The translations under genes and the position numbers were made by a program. DNA of 64,000 nucleotides from assembly GCA_041391665.1 (NCBI GenBank), contig JAWKNO010000002.1, positions 2,108,001 to 2,172,000 of the forward strand, in the 5' to 3' direction. Position 1 is the stretch's first letter; every line of letters begins with the position of its first letter. A model generated the notes under the pieces. The model had not been told where the DNA came from. It saw only the letters and a list, made by a program, of their open reading frames with translations, and did not search any database. This document shows, in pieces, positions 33,067 through 42,016 of this stretch. The stretch comes from Bacteroidia bacterium (lineage in GTDB: Bacteria > Bacteroidota > Bacteroidia > J057).

Positions 33067-35333
33067 AATCCCAGTTGCAACGAGAGAAGCAGCATCCGGC
33101 CATTCGAAGCCAGAGAAGAACCATGTAAAAAATATGCCTCGTCCAGTAAATTGCGGATACCCACCGTCGCATATCCCCAATTAAAATCATACCCCACGTG
33201 AAGGTTGACGACATTCCATCCGGGTGTTCCACCATCTGGCGAAAAATCATTCATCAGATCTTCAGATGAAAGTCTGTCCTGAATGCTGGCATGCAACCAT
33301 TCCATTTTGCTCCAGACACCTGATTTGGACCTAAACCGAAGCCCAAGACGGCTATTTAATGGCGGTATAGCGGTCATGGGCTCATTGAAGGTAAGATTTT
33401 GTCCATTTGTATAAGAGAGGCTGCCAAACAAAGCAACCGAGCGGGAAACCGGCACTTCGACTTCTGCTTCAACGCCCTGTACATACGATTGAGAAAGATT
33501 TACCTTGCGGTAAACAGGCTGGTTTTCATATTCACCCGAGCCCTGATAAGAGCTTCTGACTAAATCAATCTGGTCAGTAAGCTGGGTACGGTAAAAGACG
33601 ACAGAGCCAGAGAAAAATTTTGTCCGGGCTTTAAGTCCCACTTCCGACGTGAATGATTTTTCAGGGTTAATACTGTCATTGGGCACTTCAATCCCAAGAT
33701 CGGAAACACCGATAGTCTGAAAATCATGCAGGTTGGGGGTTCGAAATCCCGTATTAAAAGAAGAAGTCAGATGAACATTGGGATGAATCGGATACATTGC
33801 CGATATATTGCCGACCAAAGCCGAAGGCATTACCTCCTGTTTACCGAATTCGGAGTTTTCAAAGTTTAGCGCTGAGAGATTTGCCCTGCCTCCAAAAGAA
33901 AGCCTGAGCTTCAATACATCCAATGTATGCAGACTATACACACTCAGTCCCGCGGCAGCTGCCCCATCCTCAAACGTTGAAGGCAAGCCATGGATATTTC
34001 CGGTAGAAACCTCTCTGCCTGTAGCTTGAGTATAAACGTCATCCGAATAATATTCTACGCCGGAGACAAATCGCCAATAAGGATTGGGGCTGGAAAGCAC
34101 TTCCACGGCACCGCCCCAGGTATCCACTTGTTCTGTATGAGTTATTTCCAGACTGCTTTTCTCTTTCAGTGAAGTTACCTGATCAAAAGCCCGTTGGTAT
34201 GAGCCCGTAATCTTCACCTGACGGAACCATTTACTGTCGTAATAAGAGACCAATCGGCCATAAGCAAGCTGACGCGACCGGGGATCATGCCGGTAATTCT
34301 GAAAATCTCCCGAGGCTATGCGTGCATAATCGGGTATATCCTGCTGATCCATAGACTGCCACGAAAACGTAAGCAAATGGTGGCGGGATAGTTTTATCAG
34401 GGCTTTTACATTGGCGGCTGTTTCCCCGTAGCCCGAAGGATCGAGCGCGGATTGCGTATTTCCAGGAAAAATATTGCCAAACATTCGCTTCGTATAACCA
34501 CCGCTGACGGCTACATGCGAACCACTGATTTCCATCTCCCCCCGTAGCGATTTTTCCATATCGCGGCTGGCCATTTTGAGGAAGGTATTGCCATGAACTT
34601 TTAGCCCTGTGTCAGAAAATTTGGGCGTCCGGGTAAAAACCTGCGTAACGCCTGTAAGCGCATCACTGCCATACTGAACGCCACCTGATCCCCGCATCAC
34701 TTCCACCCTGTCAAGCGTATAGAGGTCAACTGTGTTGAGCCAGGGATTCATTCGGGTTGATAATAAGGGCGTATTGATACGAATCCCATCCACCATCATC
34801 AGCGTACGGTTGCCAGACAGTCCGCGAATACGAAGGTCGGCGGTACCGGGTGCATTCAGTGGTGTCCATATACCCGGCAAACCAGCCAGAGCTTCAGGCA
34901 CCGAACGAGGTGCGTCCTGAAGCATTTGTTCGCGGCCATATACCGAAACCGATGCGGGAGAGATGAAAATTTCCCGCTCAAACCGCTGGGGGGTTACAGC
35001 CTTTTCTTCATCCAGCTGGCGCACGGAAGGGTACAAAGCGACCCCCAGAGAAAGTACACTATCGGCATTGATAACCACCTCACAGTCAACATTTTCATAG
35101 CCTATGTGTGTGATCCGAAAGTAGTAAACACCCGGTTTCAGTCCTTTAAATGTGAAATGGCCTTTATGATTGGTAACGGTGCTGGAGGTCAGACCAGCTA
35201 CAGATATAGCCACATTTTTCAACGGCTTACCCGTCGCCCGGTCAAATACTGATCCTTGCAGAACTTGTGCCGTGAGTGATACAGAAGTGAAAAGGAAAAG
35301 CAGTAAGGTAAGCGTGGTAATTCGTAGATGCAT
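33063..35333 (-). CDS. TonB-dependent receptor
   Basis: A 756-residue outer-membrane receptor when started at the ATG at 35333 (MHLRITTLTLLLFLFTSVSLTAQ), a clear signal peptide; the frame has seven more codons upstream. Residues 25-105 are a carboxypeptidase-D-like regulatory module (LQGSVFDRATGKPLKNVAISVAGL). The plug starts near 125 (PRSVPEALAGLPGIWT, RIRGLSGNRTLMMVDGIR, RVEVMRGSGGVQYGSDALTG). The barrel ends in LLSLQLGF, with the terminal Phe needed for Bam insertion. It is of the ferric-siderophore/cobalamin-like type, not SusC: no SusD gene follows. The ligand is unknown. Confidence 0.92.
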   Translation of the reverse strand: MHLRITTLTLLLFLFTSVSLTAQVLQGSVFDRATGKPLKNVAISVAGLTSSTVTNHKGHFTFKGLKPGVYYFRITHIGYENVDCEVVINADSVLSLGVALYPSVRQLDEEKAVTPQRFEREIFISPASVSVYGREQMLQDAPRSVPEALAGLPGIWTPLNAPGTADLRIRGLSGNRTLMMVDGIRINTPLLSTRMNPWLNTVDLYTLDRVEVMRGSGGVQYGSDALTGVTQVFTRTPKFSDTGLKVHGNTFLKMASRDMEKSLRGEMEISGSHVAVSGGYTKRMFGNIFPGNTQSALDPSGYGETAANVKALIKLSRHHLLTFSWQSMDQQDIPDYARIASGDFQNYRHDPRSRQLAYGRLVSYYDSKWFRQVKITGSYQRAFDQVTSLKEKSSLEITHTEQVDTWGGAVEVLSSPNPYWRFVSGVEYYSDDVYTQATGREVSTGNIHGLPSTFEDGAAAAGLSVYSLHTLDVLKLRLSFGGRANLSALNFENSEFGKQEVMPSALVGNISAMYPIHPNVHLTSSFNTGFRTPNLHDFQTIGVSDLGIEVPNDSINPEKSFTSEVGLKARTKFFSGSVVFYRTQLTDQIDLVRSSYQGSGEYENQPVYRKVNLSQSYVQGVEAEVEVPVSRSVALFGSLSYTNGQNLTFNEPMTAIPPLNSRLGLRFRSKSGVWSKMEWLHASIQDRLSSEDLMNDFSPDGGTPGWNVVNLHVGYDFNWGYATVGIRNLLDEAYFLHGSSLASNGRMLLLSLQLGF

Positions 35334-35385
35334 GATGTATAAACGAATAATCATTCAAAAACGTCCATCCTGCGCAAAAAAACTA

Positions 35386-37278
35386 TCAGTTAGCCTTCCA
35401 GAAGGTTTGTCCTGCAGAACCGGAAATACTATTGATCCTAACTACATAGTTACCTGCGGCAAATCGCGTAGCATCTATCAGCATCCAGGAGACTCCGGCA
35501 CCTAATTCAGCGCTTTGCTGATACACAGGCTTGCCAAGCATATCTACCACTACCAGGTCAACTTTTTGACTTTCGGGAAGATAGACTTTTAGCTTGAGCA
35601 TGGTTGAAGCAGGCAGTGGGTTGGGAAATACTGATAACTGTATAGATTTTAAACCCGGCAGCAAGATTTCCACCTGGTTGGAGTATCGGATGGTGCCGGC
35701 GGGATCGCGAAGTTGCAGCCGGTAGACAGCGGCAGATCCTTCGGGAAAATAGTCCTTAGCGGACGAAACAGGCAGAAACACATCGAAAAACCAGTCCTCT
35801 ATCTCTACAAAATCACCGCCATCCACACTGCGTTCCAGCGTGATTTTGGTGCGATTTTTTACCCCTTCGGTTGTCCAGGCAAGCTGTATATTTTGTTCGG
35901 AAGTCCATTCGCCGGAGAGTACAACTTCAGGGGAAAGCACACAAGGGCTGGTATTGACTACATTTTCAGGGATGTTAGCCGCAGCTAAAATAGCTCCGGC
36001 GGCGCCGCTTGTAGCGCCCTGATTCGAGGCACAGGCAGTAGCTGTACCGGCGGCACCTCCTGTAACACTGGCAGATACCAAACCTCCATAAGCGGTTGCT
36101 ACCCAGATCACGCCACCGCCACCGCCGCCGCCGGGGCCGGGACAATTGCTCCCCAATGTTGAATTTCCACCGTTGCCCCCATTGGCCTGGATGGTAAGTG
36201 CCGAAGCCCCGTACCCATTGGTACTCAGAAGAATCGTTCCACCTCCCCCCCCGCCGGAGGCGCCATCACCCAACACCGCTGCCGGACTTTGTCCGTTTGC
36301 ACGTATGGCGAAGCCATTCCCTTCAATATCATTGGCTTTGATGATAATAATGCCACCACCGTTGCCGCCATTGTTTCCATCATTGTCATTGTCGTGGCCA
36401 CAACCGCCACCTCCGCCCATAAAGATATTGTTGTTGCCACTTGTCCCATAGCCATAAAAACTCAGGCCTTCCCCGCTACTGCCAACATCAAAACTGGAAC
36501 AAAATACCGAACTCCGATACCCTCCGGCTCCGCCAAAAGCATAGTTTGTTCCCCCTCCACCGCCATTGTTGTGATCATTGCCACCGCCACCGCCATTAGC
36601 CTGAGCGCCTTTTCCATATTCTTTTCCGACTATGTATTCAGCAATTCCTTCTCCTTTCATTCCGCCTTTGGTGTCAACACCTCCTGGTCCTGCATATGGA
36701 TAGTAATAATCAGGGTCGTTGGGAAATATCATACACGTAGTATCTCCCCGCAAATGCGTCCCTCCCCGAAACCCCTGATTGCTGACATCGATATTGGCAG
36801 CGAGGGTAAGCGTTCCGGTGAGTTCAATGGCAAGTACACCGCCGGTGGCGCCATTCCAGGCCTGGGCGGTAAGGGTTCCGTTGACCGTCTGGTTGGTGTA
36901 TTGAGGAACTTTTACCAGTTGGATACGGGCGTCGGAATCGGTGCTGTAGGTATTGACCAGCTCGTATTGGAAGCCGATTTTATTGCCGTTGACCCCACAC
37001 ACAGAAGCCATTTCAAATAAGCCGGCACCATTGATATCTGTGATATCGCCATAAGTAAAATTATTAGACTCGTCGATGGTCGCCCCTTTCATCTGAATGA
37101 TCAGGACACGATCATTGAGGGCAAAAGCGGAGGGGTCGGCAACCGTGACCGTGCTATTGACATTGTCAACAGTCAGTACTTCCGTATATTGATTGACCAC
37201 TCCGGAGATCTGAGCCTGGAGGGAAAATGAGCAAGAAAAAATTACAAGCGGTAATAAACTGGGAAATATGCGCAACAT
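35386..37278 (-). CDS. Glycine-rich secreted protein with T9SS sorting domain
   Basis: A 630-residue exported protein when started at the ATG at 37278 (MLRIFPSLLPLVIFSCSFSLQAQ), a typical signal peptide; the frame is open about 60 codons further upstream but those residues are not signal-like. Residues 30-190 form a beta domain (VNQYTEVLTVDNVNSTVTVADPSAFALNDRVLIIQMKGA). Residues 190-450 are very rich in Gly, with stretches such as GGGGGTNYAFGGAGG, and probably form a glycine-rich adhesive or fibre-like domain. A fibronectin-like part and a T9SS type A domain (LSVFPNPLPASTMLKLKVYL to GQTFWKAN) end it. It is probably a surface protein; the role is unknown. Confidence 0.8.
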   Translation of the reverse strand: MLRIFPSLLPLVIFSCSFSLQAQISGVVNQYTEVLTVDNVNSTVTVADPSAFALNDRVLIIQMKGATIDESNNFTYGDITDINGAGLFEMASVCGVNGNKIGFQYELVNTYSTDSDARIQLVKVPQYTNQTVNGTLTAQAWNGATGGVLAIELTGTLTLAANIDVSNQGFRGGTHLRGDTTCMIFPNDPDYYYPYAGPGGVDTKGGMKGEGIAEYIVGKEYGKGAQANGGGGGNDHNNGGGGGTNYAFGGAGGYRSSVFCSSFDVGSSGEGLSFYGYGTSGNNNIFMGGGGGCGHDNDNDGNNGGNGGGIIIIKANDIEGNGFAIRANGQSPAAVLGDGASGGGGGGTILLSTNGYGASALTIQANGGNGGNSTLGSNCPGPGGGGGGGVIWVATAYGGLVSASVTGGAAGTATACASNQGATSGAAGAILAAANIPENVVNTSPCVLSPEVVLSGEWTSEQNIQLAWTTEGVKNRTKITLERSVDGGDFVEIEDWFFDVFLPVSSAKDYFPEGSAAVYRLQLRDPAGTIRYSNQVEILLPGLKSIQLSVFPNPLPASTMLKLKVYLPESQKVDLVVVDMLGKPVYQQSAELGAGVSWMLIDATRFAAGNYVVRINSISGSAGQTFWKAN

Positions 37279-37688
37279 AGCCGCAAAGATAAGGTTGAGG
37301 TAAATACTTTCAAAGGAATGTAACATAAAGGCATTTACCCTCATTCCTTTGGCCTTCGAATATGCAATGAAACAGCTTAAAAACAACTTAAAAGTGCGCA
37401 GAATGTTTACCTGGTCTATTTTCGGTGGCGTTGAAGTTTCACGCAGAGGTACTGTGTTGAGAAGCAAGGGAAATTTAAAAAAAAAGTTATATCTTAGATA
37501 TAGAGAAGTGGGTCAAAGACCGCACTATCTCGTGTAGTCCGGGCCTTGAGTCTGGACTACTTCCGTTTTAGGGGCTAGCTGTTGTTTGGGTGTACGTAAG
37601 GGCTAATTGTTTACGGCCATTTCCCTGATTTTCTTTCCTGAGTGCCATCAGTTGGCAGCTTTGTCCTATATTTGGGGAAAACAACCCT
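37279..37688. other. 410-bp intergenic region
   Basis: Divergent region between the glycine-rich T9SS gene and the radical SAM gene. It contains a hairpin GTAGTCC/GGACTAC at about 37533-37560 without a long T-run, and an exact -7 box TATATTTG at 37667-37674 that fits the radical SAM gene. No gene is convincing here. Confidence 0.4.
37667..37674 (+). promoter_or_regulatory. Predicted -7 box of the radical SAM gene
   Basis: Exact TATATTTG, 15 bp upstream of the TTG start codon at 37689. This supports the TTG start, because a longer N-terminus would be outside the transcript. Confidence 0.5.
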
Positions 37689-38708
37689 TTGAATCACTAC
37701 CGGAAAGCGCTTTTGCTGACACAAACCCTTACGCCACGGAAGGTCAACAACTTCCGCAGGATCTGGCAGTCCTTTCATTATTCAAAATACAAACAACAAC
37801 CTCACCATAGAGGCAACCCCGTAAAAATCGGGATTGAGCCGACCACCTCCTGCAATCTGCGCTGTCCGGAATGTCCTTCGGGGCTTCGCTCATTTAGCCG
37901 TCCTACGGGTATGCTGGGTATGGAACTTCACCGAAGCGTTATTGACCAGCTTCATAAAGATCTGGTCTTTTTGCTGCTTTATTTTCAGGGGGAGCCCTAT
38001 CTGAATCCACAATTTCTGGACATGGCAGCTTACGCACGCGAAAAAGGTGTTTATAGCGCTACAAGTACCAACGGACACTATCTGACAGAAGAAAAAGCGC
38101 GTATGACCCTTGAAAGCGGGCTTTCAGAAGTGATTATTTCTATAGACGGAACGACCCAGGAAACCTATCAGTCTTATCGCGTCGGAGGCAATCTGGAGAA
38201 GGTAAAAGCAGGCGTAAAAAACCTTGTAGAAGCCCGGAAAAAAGCAGGAACCCTGTATCCGTTTATTGTCATTCAGTTTTTGGTTGTGCGGCCCAACGAG
38301 CATCAGATACAGGACATAAAAATACTGGGGAGAGAATTGGGGGTTGACGCTGTGGTTTTTAAAACCGCGCAGATTTACGATTATGAGAATGGAAGTGAGC
38401 TGATTCCGACAATCTCAAAATATAGCAGATACCGGCAGGGAGATGACGGAAAATACCACCTCAAAAACCGTCTGGACAACCAGTGCTGGAAGTTGTGGCA
38501 TGGCGCAGAGATTACCTGGGATGGAAAGGTTTTACCCTGTTGTTTTGACAAGGATGCGGATTATGAGATGGGAAGCCTGCAAACAGCATCGTTTGAGTCC
38601 ATTTGGCGGAGTCCCGCTTATCACCATTTTCGCAGTCAGTTGCTCCATTCGCGCGCGGAAATAGACATGTGCAGAAATTGCTCTGAAGGCACGAAGATTT
38701 TTGCATAA
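37689..38708 (+). CDS. Radical SAM/SPASM domain protein
   Basis: A 339-residue radical SAM enzyme beginning at TTG. Residues 1-45 are a short helical lead (YRKALLLTQTLTPRKVNNFRRIW). The cluster motif is CNLRCPEC (CxxxCxxC, about 55-62), followed by GEPYLNP and SIDGTTQETYQSYRVGG. The C-terminal SPASM-like part has CWKLWHGAEITWDGKVLPCCFDKDADY and CRNCSEGTK, so an auxiliary Fe-S cluster is likely. Proteins of this type act on peptides or make cofactors, but there is no precursor peptide or partner gene beside it, so the substrate is unknown. It is not close to the sulfatases 16 kb away. Confidence 0.85.
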   Translation: MNHYRKALLLTQTLTPRKVNNFRRIWQSFHYSKYKQQPHHRGNPVKIGIEPTTSCNLRCPECPSGLRSFSRPTGMLGMELHRSVIDQLHKDLVFLLLYFQGEPYLNPQFLDMAAYAREKGVYSATSTNGHYLTEEKARMTLESGLSEVIISIDGTTQETYQSYRVGGNLEKVKAGVKNLVEARKKAGTLYPFIVIQFLVVRPNEHQIQDIKILGRELGVDAVVFKTAQIYDYENGSELIPTISKYSRYRQGDDGKYHLKNRLDNQCWKLWHGAEITWDGKVLPCCFDKDADYEMGSLQTASFESIWRSPAYHHFRSQLLHSRAEIDMCRNCSEGTKIFA

Positions 38709-38931
38709 TATGCTGATAATTCCTATTCAGGAATATTTCTCTGTCGAAAAAACCATAAGATCTTACATCCACGAAAAAAAAGGGTTACCATTCAACATCG
38801 ACTTTTTACTGCCCAAACCCCTGTATTGACGCTTCCTCTTTAGATCATTGTTCACATTCGGCCCAAATCTTACATTTGAATTGTAAGTATGAATTGAGTC
38901 GTATTTAAAAAATTTGTGAATAGATAATCCT

Positions 38932-41928
38932 ATGAGCTGCTCATTAAATTCCGCTTTCGATAAGAAAATCCGTTTCCTGCTTGTATTTGTGTTAAGTGCG
39001 CTATCGTTAAGTAATAGCATTGCCCAACCCACCGATTTTGCAGATCAATTGGTTTCTTCCGGCTTTAACAAAGCAGAAGGAATCACCTTTGACTATATGG
39101 GCCGGATGTATATATGGGAAAAAAGAGGGACTGTCAGCATTATACAAGACGGGAATAAATTGCCCAACTATCTGATTGACATACAGGAAGAAGTAGCTAA
39201 CCACAACGACCACGGATTAAACGGGTTTGCCCTTGATCCCAATTTTCAGTCAAACGGCTACATTTATCTCCTGTATTCTGTTGACAGACATCACCTGATG
39301 AAATTTGGCACTCCGGCCTACAATCCAAATACCAATGACTACAATCAGGCAACCATTTCACGACTGACCAGATATACAGCAGATGCCTCAAACAACTTCA
39401 ACAGTGTCATACCCGGCAGCCGTACCATTTTGATTGGAGATTCGGTTCACAATGGAATTCCGATGCTGGGCACAACGCACTCCGTAGGCAGCCTCGTGTT
39501 TGGCACAGATGGAACATTAATGGTATGTAGCGGGGATATGTATTTTCATGAAAATGCCCCAAATAACTATGAGCAGCAGGCTTTGGTCGATGGTATCATA
39601 GGTGCCGATGAAGTCATTGGCCCATGGCGGGCACAATATCTCGGTTCTCTCAATGGGAAGGTACTTCGTGTGGATCCGGCTACCGGCGACGGCGTTGCGA
39701 GCAACCCCTTTTACGATGCAGCACACCCGCGTTCTGCCCAATCAAGAGTTTGGGCATTAGGATTAAGAAACCCATTCCGCATGGTTATAGAGTCTGAAAC
39801 TGGCAGCCATAACCCCAATGACGGCGATCCCGGGATTTTTGTAGTCGGAGACGTTGGGTTTTCAACCTGGGAAGAAACGAGTGTGATTTCAGGACCCGGG
39901 CAAAATTTTGGATGGCCATTATTCGAAGGGAGTACAGAAGCGCCACCATACGTTGCAAACGAACCTTACAATATGGGAGCTCCTACCCCATCGGGTTGTT
40001 CACAGCCTTACTACAAATTTTCGGATCTCCTTTCCACAACGGGTTCATGGCCTGACCCATGTAATCCGGGTCAGCAGATTCCATCCTCTCAATATCACCT
40101 TTTTACACATACAAAACCCGTATTTGATTATCATCACGGAACCAATATCTCGCGGGTGGTGGTAAATGGAAACGTCATCAGCATGAATTCTGATCCGTCT
40201 TACGGATCTGCATTTAGTGGAAATGCAGCGATTGGCGGATTATTTTATGAAGGCGCAGATTTCCCACCAGAGTGGAGAGGGTATTATGCAGCGGATTTCG
40301 GTGAAGGCTGGATTAAACATGTTGAGTTTGACAACGAGTTTAATCCTATACAAATCACACCTTTTATAAAAATCGCAGGAAGTATTCCGGCAATTGCCGC
40401 GAGCCCCACTGAGCCAGGTATATTTTATATCGATTTTTACGAAAAAGAGATCAGGAAAATCACTTACCAACCGGCAAATCTTCCGCCTACGGCCAGAGGA
40501 ACGAGCAATAAGATTTATGGTGTCAGCCCATTGACTGTCGATTTTGATGCCAGTACGAGCAGCGATCCGGATAATGATCCTTTGGACTACGTCTGGGATT
40601 TCAAAGACGGTTCGCCAGTAGTTCATAGCATTACCGCAACCCATACGTTTACAGCACCTTCCAGTGCTCCGGCAGAGTTTGATGTGGTTTTGACCGTAAT
40701 AGATGACGATTTGGAAAAGGATTCAATGATCATTACCATTTCGCTCAACAATACACCACCGCAAATTGTATCTACCAGCCTTGACAATGTCCATTATTTC
40801 GACATGTCGGGCAATAGTGTAGTACCGTTAAATGCTGTAGTTACAGATGCAGAACACGGCCCTTCAGAGCTCACTTATACATGGGTAACTTCTCTCCGGC
40901 ATTTCAACCATGAGCATCAGGAGGCCGATGACCATGCAGCATCTACCACCACGATTCTTTCTCCCGTAGGATGTGATGACATCATGTACTTCTACCGGAT
41001 TTATCTGACGGTAAAAGATGCAGCAGGACTTTCCAGCAATTTGATCCGGGATATATATCCGAATTGTGGCGGACCTGTTGGCCTCTCCGATTTTCTCAAC
41101 TACATCTCCGGACAGAGTACCATTCTGGATGTGCTGAGCAATGATCAACCCAATAATGGCAACGCCATTGATCCCACCTCAGTATCTGTAGTAGATCCGC
41201 CTGAGTGGGGAACGGTTTCTGTAAATCCGCTTACAGGTCAAATTACCTACACCCACAATGGAGGGCCACAAAAAGAAGATTGGTTTAGCTATAAGGTGAA
41301 TGACGTTTTCGGAACCCCATCGGCAGTAATCATGGTAACACTGAAAGAGTCCTCCGGTGGAAATGGTTTCCCTGTTGAATATCTATCTGTAAATGCGTTT
41401 GCCAAAGGAGATCATGTAGATTTGGAATGGGTAACATCCAGTGAAACCAACAATGATTTTTTCACCATCGAGCGGTCTTCTGACGGTAAAGTTTTCTGGC
41501 AAATTCAAGAGGTCGATGGAAAAGGGACTACCCAGGAGCCGACCTATTATAAATCTACTGATGAAGATCCTCTGCCGGGTACCTCCTACTATCGCCTGCG
41601 GCAGACAGACCTGAATGGACATATGAGTTTCTCCTCGGTAATGGAAGTAAACATCGATCCCCGCGGTCTGGGAATGAAACTACAGGTAGCGCCAAATCCG
41701 GTACAGCATGGGGACAAATTTTCAGTACACTTTATAGCTGCGGAAACCCGTCCCGTTTATCTCGAAATATTTGATTTGAACGGAAGGCATATTTATAGTA
41801 CCAACTATTCCGCGACCCGCGGGCTCAATGAGCTGCCGTTATCTTCGGATACCCTTACCCCTGGCATTTATTTTATCAGGCTGTCGAATTACTTTCAGTC
41901 AGAGACAGCCAAAGTCATCATTCGTTAA
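38932..41928 (+). CDS. Secreted sugar dehydrogenase-like protein with PKD and T9SS domains (copy 1)
   Basis: A 998-residue multi-domain protein. After the signal peptide (about 1-32) comes a glucose/sorbosone dehydrogenase-type beta-propeller (about 35-500) with DQLVSSGFNKAEGITFD, VANHNDHGLNGFALDPNF, and GLRNPFRMVIESETG. PKD domain: about 500-600 (VDFDASTSSDPDNDPLDYVWDFKDGS). A further beta domain (NTPPQIVSTSLDNVHYF), a cadherin-like segment (STILDVLSNDQPNNG, DWFSYKVND) and a T9SS type A domain (LQVAPNPVQHGDKF to FIRLSNYFQSETAKVIIR) end it. PQQ-dependent sugar oxidation is the family role. A paralog follows immediately. Confidence 0.85.
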   Translation: MSCSLNSAFDKKIRFLLVFVLSALSLSNSIAQPTDFADQLVSSGFNKAEGITFDYMGRMYIWEKRGTVSIIQDGNKLPNYLIDIQEEVANHNDHGLNGFALDPNFQSNGYIYLLYSVDRHHLMKFGTPAYNPNTNDYNQATISRLTRYTADASNNFNSVIPGSRTILIGDSVHNGIPMLGTTHSVGSLVFGTDGTLMVCSGDMYFHENAPNNYEQQALVDGIIGADEVIGPWRAQYLGSLNGKVLRVDPATGDGVASNPFYDAAHPRSAQSRVWALGLRNPFRMVIESETGSHNPNDGDPGIFVVGDVGFSTWEETSVISGPGQNFGWPLFEGSTEAPPYVANEPYNMGAPTPSGCSQPYYKFSDLLSTTGSWPDPCNPGQQIPSSQYHLFTHTKPVFDYHHGTNISRVVVNGNVISMNSDPSYGSAFSGNAAIGGLFYEGADFPPEWRGYYAADFGEGWIKHVEFDNEFNPIQITPFIKIAGSIPAIAASPTEPGIFYIDFYEKEIRKITYQPANLPPTARGTSNKIYGVSPLTVDFDASTSSDPDNDPLDYVWDFKDGSPVVHSITATHTFTAPSSAPAEFDVVLTVIDDDLEKDSMIITISLNNTPPQIVSTSLDNVHYFDMSGNSVVPLNAVVTDAEHGPSELTYTWVTSLRHFNHEHQEADDHAASTTTILSPVGCDDIMYFYRIYLTVKDAAGLSSNLIRDIYPNCGGPVGLSDFLNYISGQSTILDVLSNDQPNNGNAIDPTSVSVVDPPEWGTVSVNPLTGQITYTHNGGPQKEDWFSYKVNDVFGTPSAVIMVTLKESSGGNGFPVEYLSVNAFAKGDHVDLEWVTSSETNNDFFTIERSSDGKVFWQIQEVDGKGTTQEPTYYKSTDEDPLPGTSYYRLRQTDLNGHMSFSSVMEVNIDPRGLGMKLQVAPNPVQHGDKFSVHFIAAETRPVYLEIFDLNGRHIYSTNYSATRGLNELPLSSDTLTPGIYFIRLSNYFQSETAKVIIR

Positions 41929-41950
41929 TAGGATTTAAGCACAAATTTTT

Positions 41951-41983
41951 AAAAAGCAGGATATAAATGTCCTGCTTTTTTTT
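41951..41983 (+). terminator. Intrinsic terminator between the two sugar dehydrogenase paralogs
   Basis: AAAAAGCAGGA (41951-41961) pairs with TCCTGCTTTTT (41970-41980) across an 8-nt loop, followed by TTT. The perfect 11-bp stem and T-tract lie 22 bp past the stop of copy 1, so the two paralogs are expressed as separate transcripts. Confidence 0.92.
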
Positions 41984-42016
41984 AATACATTTACCTCACC
42001 AAGATCTTTGTATTCT

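Noticed and set aside
37689..38708. Reading the radical SAM protein as the maturase for the sulfatases.
   Set aside because: It is 16 kb away and lacks the additional cysteine clusters of anaerobic sulfatase-maturating enzymes.
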